From the NCBI RefSeq assembly GCF_018035235.1, contig NZ_WPCV01000004.1, forward strand, positions 1,054,001 to 1,118,000: 64,000 nt of DNA. Reading direction: 5' to 3'. Positions 44,883-54,548 of this stretch are shown piece after piece. The translations under genes and the position numbers were made by a program. Source of the DNA: Citrobacter sp. On2M. GTDB lineage: Bacteria > Pseudomonadota > Gammaproteobacteria > Enterobacterales > Enterobacteriaceae. Each line of letters opens with the position of its first letter. Within the stretch, counting starts at the first letter, position 1. Under the pieces are notes generated by a model that ran no database searches, had not been told where the DNA came from, and worked only from the letters and a program-made list of their open reading frames with translations.

Positions 44883-45500
44883 TCAAATAATCTTATTGTT
44901 TTTCAGTACAGTACGCAGCCGTGGGTGCTGACAAACTGCATCAGCGATGGCGCTAATATTCGGCGTGTTGTCCTGAAACCAGTCATGCCCTGGCCCCCAG
45001 GTGCGCATAACGGCAATATATACGTCCAGTAGTGTTAGCTGATCCCCGAATGCGTACGGCTCGGCGTTTAGCTGATCGTTCAGCCACATATAGAGAGATT
45101 TCCGGTACTCAATGCAGTTTTTTTTCAACTGCGCCGGAGCATCTGGCGCCCAGCGATCGGGATAGTCGGCAAAGGTAAATGTAGGATAGACATTTGCCAC
45201 CAGCCAAATCAGCAGGCGCTGAAACTGCTGGCGTTCGGCGTGTCCAACGGGTGGCGCAAGTTCAGGGCAACGATCGAGGATCATCAGCGCGATCGCTGCC
45301 GTTTCCGTCATCACATTGCCATTTTCCAGCACCAGTGTGGGCACCTGACATAGCGGATTCATTTTTTTAAGTAACTCCCGCTGAGGGCCGTCACTGTCAA
45401 AACCGTCGACATTAATAAAATGATAAGGGATTTCCGCCAGTGTGAGCATAACTTCACTGATGGCCGATCCCCAGCCCGGCACCCCATAGATTTTCATCAT
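44883..45500 (-). CDS. yncG: Glutathione S-transferase-like protein YncG
   Basis: 205-residue GST-fold protein. The N-terminal thioredoxin-like domain (KIYGVPGWGSAISEVMLTLA, then NPLCQVPTLVLENG and TETAAIALMI) is followed by the all-helical C-terminal domain (TFTFADYPDRWAPDAP). It matches E. coli YncG, whose function is not established. It lies between two gene-decay scars. Confidence 0.93.
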   Translation of the reverse strand: MMKIYGVPGWGSAISEVMLTLAEIPYHFINVDGFDSDGPQRELLKKMNPLCQVPTLVLENGNVMTETAAIALMILDRCPELAPPVGHAERQQFQRLLIWLVANVYPTFTFADYPDRWAPDAPAQLKKNCIEYRKSLYMWLNDQLNAEPYAFGDQLTLLDVYIAVMRTWGPGHDWFQDNTPNISAIADAVCQHPRLRTVLKNNKII

Positions 45501-45620
45501 GCTGCAACCCTCAATGTTAAAACCCTAAGTGTAGAGCAGCATTCGTGAGTCTATGCAGTCATCATTATTACTCTAATAATAACAATACCCGTGCCAGAGC
45601 GAACACCAGGAGAGTAAGAG

Positions 45621-45967
45621 ATGCGTTCCAGTATGTTTAAATACATGAGCATTTTTGTGCAGGTTGTGGAGCAAGGCGGATTTGCCAAAGCCGCCGATGT
45701 GTTACACCTGCATCGCCCTGCTGTAACCAAAGCGATGGGCGTAAAGCTGCTTAAGCGCACCACCCGCAAAGTGAGTCTGACTGATGAGGGCGACGCTTTT
45801 TATCAGCGCACAAAAATATTACTTGGTGATGTTGATGACATCATGACCTCTTTCTCACCCACTCGCCCTCCGCGCGGAAAACTCAGGGTGAACGCTCCCC
45901 TGTCGCTGGCGCATTCGGTATTAGTCCCGGCCCTGAACGATTTCCAGTCGCGCTACCCGGATAACGG
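45621..45967 (+). pseudogene. Truncated LysR-family regulator fused to oxidoreductase tail
   Basis: Start MRSSMFKYMSIFVQVVEQGG has a GGAG site. The HTH region reads HLHRPAVTKAM-GVKLLKRTTRK, lacking about seven residues expected after TKA (an in-frame internal deletion in the linker helix). It continues to GKLRVNAPLSLAHSVLVPAL, then breaks after SRYPD. The effector domain is absent, and the sequence continues into the 3' end of another gene in a different frame. A short out-of-frame tail ends the open frame at 46010. Confidence 0.85.
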
Positions 45968-46102
45968 TTTATCTTTGAAGGACTGCAATCCGGTCAGCTC
46001 AAACCGCTGATTGATAAAACCTTCGCTTTTGATGACATTGTCAACGCGCATCGCTACATGGAAGCCAACGGTCAGGTGGGTAAAATCGTCGTCACCCTGT
46101 AA
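45968..46102 (+). pseudogene. C-terminal remnant of a zinc-type alcohol dehydrogenase / quinone reductase
   Basis: FIFEGLQSGQLKPLIDKTFA then FDDIVNAHRYMEANGQVGKI and VVTL, followed by TAA. This is the standard C-terminus of medium-chain dehydrogenase/reductase proteins (xFDDIxxAHRYMExNxQxGKIVVTx). It is joined to the broken LysR gene, so a deletion fused the two neighbours. Confidence 0.85.
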
Positions 46103-46513
46103 TCCCTGTGCGGCGCAGCCTTGTGCCTCACGGTGCGCTCCTGACAGCGCTTTCTTTCTGGCGCGATATTTTCACTATGCCTATCACTTCCTGATTAAAA
46201 AATCTTGTATGCGTACACTACAAAATATAATAGGGATGTTATCCGCCCTGTAAAAAAATATACTTTTGAGTTTGTTTTATTTCAACAGTAAGATAGCAGT
46301 TAATTTAACTTAGGTCAGGGCAAACCGCCTTTCGCGTTATATGTTTGTATTAATTGTTTAACTTTTATGACAACAAATGAATAGTTTAAATGGAAATTTT
46401 TATTTTAAGTACTTTCACAAAATTGATGATTAGTAGAGAATGCAGCGTTTCTTATTAAGACTTATTTAAAACAACTTTTAATATCCCCTGGTTTCATTGC
46501 GGGGATTTTTTGT
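46103..46513. other. AT-rich intergenic region with hairpin
   Basis: No gene seen. At its end ATCCCC pairs with GGGGAT (46483-46506), followed by a T-run, a terminator-like hairpin that stands directly before the chemoreceptor gene. Unlike the receptor at the left edge, no sigma-28 promoter is evident here. Confidence 0.45.
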
Positions 46514-46543
46514 ATGGATTTTACATACCATCATGGGGTCTCT

Positions 46544-48085
46544 ATGAAAAGTAACACGCCCGTTACACAAATTGAGCACAGACTTAACGATAAAGCGACG
46601 CTGCTTTCTACGACGGATAAAGAAAGTCATATTACCTACGCCAACTCTGCGTTTATTGACGCCAGCGGATTTAACGAACACCAGTTAATGGGCGAACCGC
46701 ATAATATTATTCGCCACCCTGATATGCCTCCCGCGGCGTTCGCCGATATGTGGTACACGCTACAGCAGGGAGAGAGCTGGACAGGGATGGTGAAAAACCG
46801 TCGGCAGAATGGCGACCATTACTGGGTTCGCGCCAACGTTACACCGGTCTGGCAAAATGAAAAGCTCACTGGCTACATTTCGGTGCGTACCGTTCCTTCG
46901 CGTGATGAAATAACTCATAGTGAAAGCTTATACCAAAAAATTAATAGTCAGCAGTTTAAAGGCTTTCGGCTTTATAAAGGCATTATCATTCGTCGCGGCA
47001 TAATGGCATGGGCTTCTATGTTTAAATGGCTGAGTATTAGCCAGCGCGTCAATTATTCTTTAGGAGTAGCCGCCCTGCTCACTTTGTTATTTCAGTTCGC
47101 CCCTATCAACCCATTTATTCAGGCGGGTGGGTTGTTAATATTATTTCTTATGCTTGCTATTTACCTTAAGTATCAAATTTGTCAGCCAGTTAATACGCTA
47201 CTGACGCAAATGAAAAAAGTGGTATCCGGACGAAAACCTGATAACTGTCATTTAAATCGGGTGGATGAGATCGGAATGCTGATGCGGCTGGTTAATCAGT
47301 CCGGACTTAACCTGAATTCACTGGTCGATGACGTCAGTACGCAAATCTCCGGCATTCGCGCGATCAGTCAACGGGTATCAAAAGAAGGTACGGCGCTGCA
47401 TAAACGCTCAGAAGAAACCTCAGCCGACCTGCAACAGACGGCTGCGGCCATTGAAGAAATTGGCAGTGCAGTACAGCAAACCGCTGAAACGGCGGCTCAT
47501 ACCATGACTATGGCCGATAAAACCAGCGCCAACGCTGCAGAAGGCGGCGATATCATGAAACAAACTATCGCCATGATGCAGGCGATATCGCGTGACAACG
47601 GGCAGATCGTTGACATCATTGGCGTCATCGACAGCATCGCTTTTCAGACCAATATTCTGGCGCTCAATGCCGCAGTTGAGGCGGCGCGCGCCGGGGAATC
47701 CGGCCGTGGTTTTGCCGTCGTGGCGGCAGAAGTACGAAATCTGGCGCAGCACTCAGCGTCCGCGGCAAAAGAGATCAAGCAACTTATCGAAAAAAACGTC
47801 GCTAACGTGAATAGCGGGGTCAAAATGGTGGAGCAAACTGAAACACATCTCACCGGGATGATTGGCGATGTACTGCAGATGTCGATGATGATCAAAGACA
47901 TTAGTCTGGCCACCCGCGAGCAAACCCTGGCGTTGGATCTGATTAATGATTCGATTTCACGCGTTGGCACCATGACACACAATAACGCCGAGATGGTGGA
48001 ACGTGTCACTGACGCGACCGCCGATCTGACCCAGCGTTCATCACGTTTACAGCAGGCCGTTCAGGTCTTTGGCGCATCGGCATAA
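46544..48085 (+). CDS. PAS-domain chemoreceptor (Aer type)
   Basis: 513-residue energy/redox taxis receptor. The N-terminal cytoplasmic PAS domain is at residues 15-115 ([55 protein letters not shown]), as in E. coli Aer, which binds FAD. A membrane hairpin follows at about 180-215 ([20 protein letters not shown]), then a HAMP-like region and the signalling tip [23 protein letters not shown] at 46544 is preferred; another in-frame ATG ten codons upstream lies in the T-run of a hairpin. It ends in an inverted repeat. The signal is presumably redox or oxygen. Confidence 0.93.
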   Translation: MKSNTPVTQIEHRLNDKATLLSTTDKESHITYANSAFIDASGFNEHQLMGEPHNIIRHPDMPPAAFADMWYTLQQGESWTGMVKNRRQNGDHYWVRANVTPVWQNEKLTGYISVRTVPSRDEITHSESLYQKINSQQFKGFRLYKGIIIRRGIMAWASMFKWLSISQRVNYSLGVAALLTLLFQFAPINPFIQAGGLLILFLMLAIYLKYQICQPVNTLLTQMKKVVSGRKPDNCHLNRVDEIGMLMRLVNQSGLNLNSLVDDVSTQISGIRAISQRVSKEGTALHKRSEETSADLQQTAAAIEEIGSAVQQTAETAAHTMTMADKTSANAAEGGDIMKQTIAMMQAISRDNGQIVDIIGVIDSIAFQTNILALNAAVEAARAGESGRGFAVVAAEVRNLAQHSASAAKEIKQLIEKNVANVNSGVKMVEQTETHLTGMIGDVLQMSMMIKDISLATREQTLALDLINDSISRVGTMTHNNAEMVERVTDATADLTQRSSRLQQAVQVFGASA

Positions 48086-48091
48086 ACACGC

Positions 48092-48124
48092 CGCGCTTAT
48101 CGGGTAAATGTCTCGATAAGCGCG
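48092..48124 (+). terminator. Hairpin after Aer-type receptor gene
   Basis: CGCGCTTATCG and CGATAAGCGCG are perfect 11-base arms, 6 bases after the stop. The T-run is poor (CCTCTCCTTG). Confidence 0.65.
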
Positions 48125-48364
48125 CCTCTCCTTGTATTAACCCCCTTCTTTTTTATTGGCTGAATCGGGGCCACACCGCGCCAGCTATGGCTGTACAAAA
48201 AATACTGAATTCTTGTTATCGGGGCTTTGCGAAACCGATCAATTGAATGTAGGATGCTCGGCCGGCTGTTTTCCCTCGTAACACAATGAAGGGTAACGCT
48301 GTTTTCGCCGCAGCAGGTGCGGCAAAAAGGACGTTGAATTTTTGTCAGGTCAACAGGAAACGTA

Positions 48365-49807
48365 ATGAACACAAACAACACGCAAGCCGCAGAGCAACAT
48401 GCGGCGAAACGACGCTGGTTGAATGCTCACGAAGAGGGGTATCACAAAGCGATGGGCAATCGACAGGTGCAAATGATCGCCATTGGCGGCGCAATTGGTA
48501 CCGGATTGTTTTTAGGCGCAGGCGCACGCTTGCAGATGGCCGGGCCTGCTTTGGCGCTGGTCTATCTGGTGTGCGGTATTTTTTCGTTCTTTATACTGCG
48601 CGCGCTCGGTGAACTGGTTTTACACCGCCCTTCCAGCGGCAGTTTTGTTTCCTATGCTCGTGAATTTTTAGGTGAGAAAGCCGCCTATGTGGCGGGCTGG
48701 ATGTACTTCATCAACTGGGCAATGACCGGCATTGTCGATATCACCGCAGTGGCGCTGTATATGCATTACTGGGGCGCATTTGGCGATGTGCCGCAGTGGG
48801 TATTCGCCCTCGGCGCACTGGCCATTGTCGGCACCATGAACATGATCGGCGTGAAGTGGTTCGCAGAGATGGAGTTTTGGTTTGCACTGGTTAAAGTACT
48901 GGCGATTGTCATTTTTCTGGTGGTGGGGACCGTATTTTTAGGTACCGGAAAGCCGCTTGATGGTAACGCCACGGGCTTTCACCTGATTACCGACAACGGC
49001 GGATTCTTCCCGCATGGCCTGTTGCCAGCGCTGGTACTTGTACAGGGTGTGGTTTTTGCGTTTGCCTCTATTGAACTGGTGGGCACTGCCGCCGGTGAAT
49101 GCAAAGATCCGAAAACGATGGTGCCAAAAGCAATCAATAGCGTTATCTGGCGTATTGGTCTGTTTTATGTGGGTTCTGTCGTGCTGCTGGTTCTGTTACT
49201 ACCATGGAACGCCTATCAGGCAGGACAAAGCCCGTTTGTCACCTTCTTCTCCAAACTGGGTGTGCCGTACATCGGCAGTATCATGAATATTGTGGTGCTC
49301 ACTGCGGCGCTTTCCAGCCTTAACTCCGGGCTGTATTGCACCGGGCGTATTTTACGTTCCATGGCGATGGGCGGATCTGCGCCGAAGTTTATGGCGAAAA
49401 TGAGCCGTCAACAGGTACCCTGGGCTGGGATCCTCGCCACGCTGGTCGTGTATGTCGTTGGCGTATTCCTGAACTATCTGGTGCCATCGCAGGTGTTTGA
49501 GATCGTGCTGAACTTCGCGTCGCTGGGCATTATTGCGTCGTGGGGATTTATTATGGTCTGTCAGATGCGTCTGCGCCGGGCCATCAAAGAAGGCAAAACG
49601 GCAGATGTCAGCTTCAAACTGCCGGGCGCACCGTTTACCTCCTGGTTAACGCTGCTGTTCCTGCTGAGCGTGCTGGTACTGATGGCGTTTGACTATCCGA
49701 ACGGTACTTATACCATCGCATCATTACCGCTGATAGCCATCCTGCTGGTTGCGGGTTGGTTTGGTGTACGTAAGCGCGTTGCTGAAATTCACCGCACTGC
49801 GCCGTAA
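48365..49807 (+). CDS. ansP: L-asparagine permease
   Basis: 480-residue amino acid/polyamine/organocation family permease with 12 helices. It matches E. coli AnsP closely (MGNRQVQMIAIGGAIGTGLF, then LGAGARLQMAGPALALVYLV). It is about 19 residues shorter at the C-terminus than E. coli AnsP (499, from memory), ending ...AEIHRTAP, where the E. coli protein has an acidic tail. AGGAAACG precedes the ATG. The leader contains a small GC hairpin (GCCGCA/TGCGGC). A terminator follows. Confidence 0.96.
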   Translation: MNTNNTQAAEQHAAKRRWLNAHEEGYHKAMGNRQVQMIAIGGAIGTGLFLGAGARLQMAGPALALVYLVCGIFSFFILRALGELVLHRPSSGSFVSYAREFLGEKAAYVAGWMYFINWAMTGIVDITAVALYMHYWGAFGDVPQWVFALGALAIVGTMNMIGVKWFAEMEFWFALVKVLAIVIFLVVGTVFLGTGKPLDGNATGFHLITDNGGFFPHGLLPALVLVQGVVFAFASIELVGTAAGECKDPKTMVPKAINSVIWRIGLFYVGSVVLLVLLLPWNAYQAGQSPFVTFFSKLGVPYIGSIMNIVVLTAALSSLNSGLYCTGRILRSMAMGGSAPKFMAKMSRQQVPWAGILATLVVYVVGVFLNYLVPSQVFEIVLNFASLGIIASWGFIMVCQMRLRRAIKEGKTADVSFKLPGAPFTSWLTLLFLLSVLVLMAFDYPNGTYTIASLPLIAILLVAGWFGVRKRVAEIHRTAP

Positions 49808-49813
49808 TGACAA

Positions 49814-49850
49814 AAGGCCTGACAGGTTAATCCTTCAGGCCTTCTTTTTT
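49814..49850 (+). terminator. Rho-independent terminator of ansP
   Basis: AAGGCCTGA and TCAGGCCTT stem followed by CTTTTTT. Confidence 0.9.
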
Positions 49851-49956
49851 AGTTAGTTTCAATCAACTGCGCGACGTCATTGCTGTTAATTCCCCGCGCA
49901 TTCCCGTCTTTTTATCCAGCTTTGACGAGGCGTATCGTAGGGTTTGGAGAAATGAT

Positions 49957-49976
49957 CGGAGGGGTTTCCCCCTCCG
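49957..49976 (-). terminator. GC hairpin after yncE
   Basis: CGGAGGGG and CCCCTCCG arms next to the yncE stop; the downstream T content is low, so strength is unsure. Confidence 0.55.
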
Positions 49977-49981
49977 GTTAA

Positions 49982-51043
49982 TTACAGCGCAATACGAATA
50001 ACATCGTCCGGCTGGGTAGCTTCCTGCTCGCGTGTAGACTTCTGCTTCACGCTGACGTACAGGGTTCTACCATCGGTGGAGAGCGCCAGGCTGTTCGGGA
50101 ATGTTGGGGTATCAAACGTTTTGATGACTTTATAAGTTTTCGCGTCGATCACGCTGACTTTTCCGGCCTGACGATGGGTCACGTAGGCTTCGTTACGCAC
50201 CGGGTTGAACAGCACGGCCAGGGATTCCGGCGCGACGACTTTAGCCAGTACGTTACCATTACGGGTGTCGACTACCAGCACTTCTGCCGCTTTAGAGTCG
50301 GTGACAAATGCACGGTTACCCGCCGTGTCCAGGCTCAGGTTGATGAAGAAATGCTCTTTGCCATCATCCAGCAGCTTTTTGCGACTGAGAATTTTGTTGG
50401 TGGTGGTATCGATGGTAATGAATTCACCGTCTGCATTGGCCGTATACAGGCGCTTAGCGTTGCTGTCGACCGCCAGAGCGGTGCTCATTTTGCCGGTATT
50501 TTGAATGGTGTCCTTCAGTTTAATGGCATCACCGTCCACCACCCAAATCACGCTCTCTTTACCAATACCGCTAATGTATACCGTGTTCGTGGCGTCATCT
50601 GCGGCCAGCTCACGCGGCTGCAGCGGGCGAACATCTTCAGAACGCTTACGCGCATCCAGCACCAGACGCCCTTTCACTGTGCCCGTTTTGGCATCCATCG
50701 CCGTTACCGCGCTATTTACCGTGTTGCCGAACCACAGCGTTTGCGTGGCGTTGTTAATGGTGGCACCAAACGGTTTGAGATCGTTATGAATAACCTGAGT
50801 CACTTCGAGGGTGACTGGATCAAGACGATAAACCACCCCGCCGACATCCAGTTTGCGGCTCTGCGAGGTTGCCAGCCACAGTGCGTTCTCTTGTTGGCTG
50901 TACGCCATTTCATAGGCGCCTTTACCCACGGCTTTGCGCAGTAGTTCTTCTGCAGCCTGCGTAGTAAAAGATGATGCAACGAGCAGTGAACCTAACAGTA
51001 ATGAACCACGCAGACGCGGTGAAAACAGATGACGTAAAGACAT
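49982..51043 (-). CDS. yncE: Periplasmic seven-bladed beta-propeller protein YncE
   Basis: 353-residue secreted protein with a signal peptide (LRGSLLLGSLLVASSFTTQA, cleavage before AEELLRKAVG). It is made of YVTN-type propeller repeats (for example NTVYISGIGKESVIWVVDGD, RLYTANADGEFITIDTTTNK, RAFVTDSKAAEVLVVDTRNG). In E. coli it is iron-regulated by Fur and lies beside the TonB-dependent receptor YncD, as here. The function is unsettled; DNA binding has been reported for the E. coli protein. Confidence 0.96.
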   Translation of the reverse strand: MSLRHLFSPRLRGSLLLGSLLVASSFTTQAAEELLRKAVGKGAYEMAYSQQENALWLATSQSRKLDVGGVVYRLDPVTLEVTQVIHNDLKPFGATINNATQTLWFGNTVNSAVTAMDAKTGTVKGRLVLDARKRSEDVRPLQPRELAADDATNTVYISGIGKESVIWVVDGDAIKLKDTIQNTGKMSTALAVDSNAKRLYTANADGEFITIDTTTNKILSRKKLLDDGKEHFFINLSLDTAGNRAFVTDSKAAEVLVVDTRNGNVLAKVVAPESLAVLFNPVRNEAYVTHRQAGKVSVIDAKTYKVIKTFDTPTFPNSLALSTDGRTLYVSVKQKSTREQEATQPDDVIRIAL

Positions 51044-51121
51044 GACGACTCCCTTTGAAAAATTCGTTTGTTACTGCTTCACATAGCTTCAATGCGCAAA
51101 ATCATAGTTTTGCTTTGTAGT

Positions 51122-51146
51122 AATGAGAATAGTAATCATTATTCAT
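51122..51146. promoter_or_regulatory. Fur box between yncE and yncD
   Basis: AATGAGAATAGTAATCATTA followed by TTCAT contains the palindromic core AATAGTAATCATTATT, close to the Fur consensus GATAATGATAATCATTATC. Its place between divergent genes suggests iron control of both. Confidence 0.75.
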
Positions 51147-51301
51147 CTCAAAGTGGAGCACTTATTCACATATTGACTACAATCGTTTTGGTTGTCCGGT
51201 TATTTACCGCAATTCAACAGCGCTAAATTTCATCTTTTATAAAAATATTCACATGATTACCGCCGATTTTACGGCGTAAACATCATTTACTGGCCTTGTT
51301 C

Positions 51302-53422
51302 ATGACGATTTTTTCAGCTCGCTTTATTGCATTTCCTGTTTCATTACTGTCTTTCCTGCTCTCCCCATGTGCTGTGGCAGAAAGTGAGATCAACGATCAA
51401 ACGCTGATCGTGAGCGCGACGCCGCAATCCGTTTCTGAGCTGGACACCCCAGCCGCCGTCAGCGTCGTTAACGGCGAAGATATGCGTCTGGCAACGCCGC
51501 GAATTAATTTGTCTGAATCCCTGACTAGTGTCCCAGGGCTACAGGTGCAAAATCGGCAGAACTACGCCCAGGATCTACAGTTGTCGATTCGCGGATTTGG
51601 TTCGCGAACCACGTATGGCATCCGCGGTATTCGTTTGTACGTCGACGGGATCCCGGCAACGATGCCGGATGGACAGGGTCAAACCTCCAATATTGATATC
51701 AGCAGCGTACAAAATATTGAGGTTTTACGTGGCCCCTTCTCGGCTTTGTATGGCAATGCCTCCGGCGGGGTGATGAATGTCAGCACTGAAACGGGTCATG
51801 AACCGCCAACCATTGAAGCCAGCAGTTATTACGGCAGTTTTGGCACCTGGCGCTACGGGTTAAAAGCAACGGGCGCGCTGGGTGATGGTACTCAACGAGG
51901 GGATGTGGATTACACTGTTTCAACAACCCGGTTTACCACCCACGGATATCGCGATCGCAGTAGTGCGCAAAAAAGTCTGGCCAATGCCAAACTGGGCGTG
52001 CGCATAGATGATGCGAGCAAACTGACACTGATTTTCAATAGTGTAGACAGCAAGGCCGACGATCCCGGCGGTCTTACCGAGTCGGAATGGCAGTCTAATC
52101 CGCAGCAATCGCCTCGCGCAGAGCAATTTAATACGCGAAAAACCATCAAACAGACCCAGGCGGGATTGCGATATGAACGCCAGCTTAGCGCGCAGGATGA
52201 TATCAGTATCATGACCTACGCGGGGGAGCGTGAGACCACGCAGTACCAGTCGATCCCAATGGCCCCTCAGTTAAAACCGTCTCACGCCGGAGGCGTCATT
52301 ACCCTGCAGCGTCATTATCAGGGGATAGATAACCGTTGGACTCACCGTGGTGAGCTGGGCATACCCGTGACCTTCACTACCGGTCTGAATTATGAAAACA
52401 TGAGCGAAAACCGGAAAGGCTACAACAACTTTCGCCTTGATGAAGGCGTGCCGGAGTATGGCCAGAAAGGCGACTTACGACGTAACGAACGTAATCTGAT
52501 GTGGAATCTCGATCCCTATCTGCAAACCCAGTGGCAATTAACGCAGAAGCTTTCGCTGGATGCAGGCCTTCGCTACAGTTCGGTGTGGTTTGATTCTAAC
52601 GATCGCTATATTACCCCAGGTAACGGAGATGACAGCGGTGACGCCAGCTATCACCAGTGGTTACCTGCCGGGTCGTTAAAATACGCCATCACTGATGCCT
52701 GGAACGTTTACCTGGCTGCGGGACGCGGGTTCGAAACACCGACCATCAATGAATTGTCTTACCGCGCTGATGGTCAAAGTGGGATGAATTTTAACCTACA
52801 GCCTGCAACAAATGATACCGTTGAAATTGGCAGTAAAACGCGTATCGGTGACGGATTGTTTACCGCCGCCCTGTTCCAGACCAACACGGATGACGAAATC
52901 GTCGTTGACAGTAGCAGCGGTGGAAGGACGACCTATAAAAACGCCGGTAAAACCCGCCGTCAGGGCGCCGAGTTAGCCTGGGACCAACGTTTTGCAGGAG
53001 ACTGGCGCGTAAAAGCGGCATGGACCTGGCTTGATGCAACTTATCGCAGCAACGTCTGTGGGGATCAAAACTGCAACGGCAACCGACTGCCCGGCATAGC
53101 GCAAAACATGGGATTTGCGTCACTGGGCTACGTGCCTGATGAAGGTTGGTATGCGGGAACAGAAGTTCGTTATATGGGCAACATTATGGCCAATGATGAA
53201 AATACAGCGAAAGCCCCGTCCTATACCGTTGTTGGTTTGAATACCGGTTATAAATTTTATTACAGCAGTCTCATGATCGACCTGTTCACTCGGGTGGATA
53301 ATCTGTTCGATAAAACTTATGTCGGCTCGGTGATTGTGAATGAGTCAAACGGCAGATACTACGAACCGGCGCCAGGACGAAACTACGGTTTAGGAATTAA
53401 TCTGGCATGGCGTTTTGAGTAA
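51302..53422 (+). CDS. yncD: TonB-dependent outer membrane receptor YncD (PqqU)
   Basis: 706-residue receptor. Signal peptide (MTIFSARFIAFPVSLLSFLL, ending near AVA). TonB box-like TLIVSATP, plug domain (PAAVSVVNGEDMRLATPRIN, GIRLYVDGIPATMPDGQGQT, VEVLRGPFSALYGNASGGVM) and a 22-strand barrel ending ...GINLAWRF followed by Glu. The E. coli homolog takes up pyrroloquinoline quinone and is a phage receptor. The ATG at 51302 aligns with E. coli MKIFS; a TTG two codons earlier is possible. No strong ribosome site is visible. Confidence 0.95.
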   Translation: MTIFSARFIAFPVSLLSFLLSPCAVAESEINDQTLIVSATPQSVSELDTPAAVSVVNGEDMRLATPRINLSESLTSVPGLQVQNRQNYAQDLQLSIRGFGSRTTYGIRGIRLYVDGIPATMPDGQGQTSNIDISSVQNIEVLRGPFSALYGNASGGVMNVSTETGHEPPTIEASSYYGSFGTWRYGLKATGALGDGTQRGDVDYTVSTTRFTTHGYRDRSSAQKSLANAKLGVRIDDASKLTLIFNSVDSKADDPGGLTESEWQSNPQQSPRAEQFNTRKTIKQTQAGLRYERQLSAQDDISIMTYAGERETTQYQSIPMAPQLKPSHAGGVITLQRHYQGIDNRWTHRGELGIPVTFTTGLNYENMSENRKGYNNFRLDEGVPEYGQKGDLRRNERNLMWNLDPYLQTQWQLTQKLSLDAGLRYSSVWFDSNDRYITPGNGDDSGDASYHQWLPAGSLKYAITDAWNVYLAAGRGFETPTINELSYRADGQSGMNFNLQPATNDTVEIGSKTRIGDGLFTAALFQTNTDDEIVVDSSSGGRTTYKNAGKTRRQGAELAWDQRFAGDWRVKAAWTWLDATYRSNVCGDQNCNGNRLPGIAQNMGFASLGYVPDEGWYAGTEVRYMGNIMANDENTAKAPSYTVVGLNTGYKFYYSSLMIDLFTRVDNLFDKTYVGSVIVNESNGRYYEPAPGRNYGLGINLAWRFE

Positions 53423-53452
53423 AACTGGCGGGAATGACTCCCGCCCTCCGAT

Positions 53453-54490
53453 TTACGCATCGTCGGCAAGACGAATAACCACCTTGCCAAAGTTTTTGCC
53501 GGTCAGCAGGCCGATAAAGGTCTGCGGCGCATTTTCCAGACCGTCGGTGATTTGCTCGCGGTAATGGATTTTGCCCTCTTTAACCCAACGTCCCATCTCG
53601 CGCTGAAACTCCTGAATGCGGTGACCATAATCCTGACCAATGATAAAGCCCTGCATGCGGATACGCTTTTTCAGTAGCGTTGCCATCAGCAAAGGTAATC
53701 TGTCCGGTCCGGCAGGGAGCGATGTGGCGTTGTAACCGCTGACCAGTCCGCAAAGCGGAATGCGCGCAGACGTGTTGAGTAACGGCAGGACAGCGTCAAA
53801 TACCTTTCCGCCGACGTTTTCATAGTAAATATCGATCCCCTGTGGACAGGCTTTTGCCAGCTGTTGCGCGAAATCTTGTGCGTGGTGATCGAGACAGACA
53901 TCAAAACCCAGTACTTCGGTGGCATGGCGGCATTTTTCAGCGCCGCCTGCAACGCCGATCACCCGGCAACCTTTGAGCTTACCTATCTGTCCTACCGTTG
54001 CGCCAACCGGGCCTGTCGCGGCTGCCACAACCAGCGTTTCTCCCGCTTTCGGCTGACCGATATCGAGCAGCCCCATATAGGCGGTAAAACCTGGCATACC
54101 CATAACACCCAGTGCCCAGGAGGGATGCTCGGGGTTATCGCCAAGTTTCACCAGCCCGTTCCCATCGGAGATGTCATAGTCCTGCCATCCGCTGTAGCTC
54201 AGCACCCACTCGCCAGGCTGATAGTCAGGATGATTAGATGACACTACGCGACTTACGGTACCGCCAACCATAACGCCGCCAATCTCAACCGGTGCGGAGT
54301 AAGACGGTTCATCGCTCATGCGTCCACGCATATAGGGATCGAGAGAAAGAAAAACAGTGCGCAGTAAAATCTGACCTTCACCCGGCGTTGCAACCTCATC
54401 TTCTTCAAGACGGAAGTTGTCCGTAACTGGCGCGCCATGCGGGCGGGAAGCCAGTACCCAGCGGCGATTACGATTAGTCTGTTGACCCAT
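53453..54490 (-). CDS. curA: NADPH-dependent curcumin/dihydrocurcumin reductase
   Basis: 345-residue medium-chain reductase (leukotriene B4 dehydrogenase-like, no zinc ligands) that reduces enone double bonds with NADPH. It shows SLDPYMRGRMSD, the cofactor motif AAATGPVGATVGQIGKLKG and the family block YYENVGGKVFDAVLPLLN. The ATG at 54490 gives the E. coli CurA length. Recalled E. coli order has the regulator mcbR between curA and yncD; only 30 bases separate them here. Confidence 0.96.
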   Translation of the reverse strand: MGQQTNRNRRWVLASRPHGAPVTDNFRLEEDEVATPGEGQILLRTVFLSLDPYMRGRMSDEPSYSAPVEIGGVMVGGTVSRVVSSNHPDYQPGEWVLSYSGWQDYDISDGNGLVKLGDNPEHPSWALGVMGMPGFTAYMGLLDIGQPKAGETLVVAAATGPVGATVGQIGKLKGCRVIGVAGGAEKCRHATEVLGFDVCLDHHAQDFAQQLAKACPQGIDIYYENVGGKVFDAVLPLLNTSARIPLCGLVSGYNATSLPAGPDRLPLLMATLLKKRIRMQGFIIGQDYGHRIQEFQREMGRWVKEGKIHYREQITDGLENAPQTFIGLLTGKNFGKVVIRLADDA

Positions 54491-54548
54491 GATGTGCTCC
54501 TCTGCTTTTGGCATGAATCCATCAATAGTAGCAGCCCGGACCTGCCAT

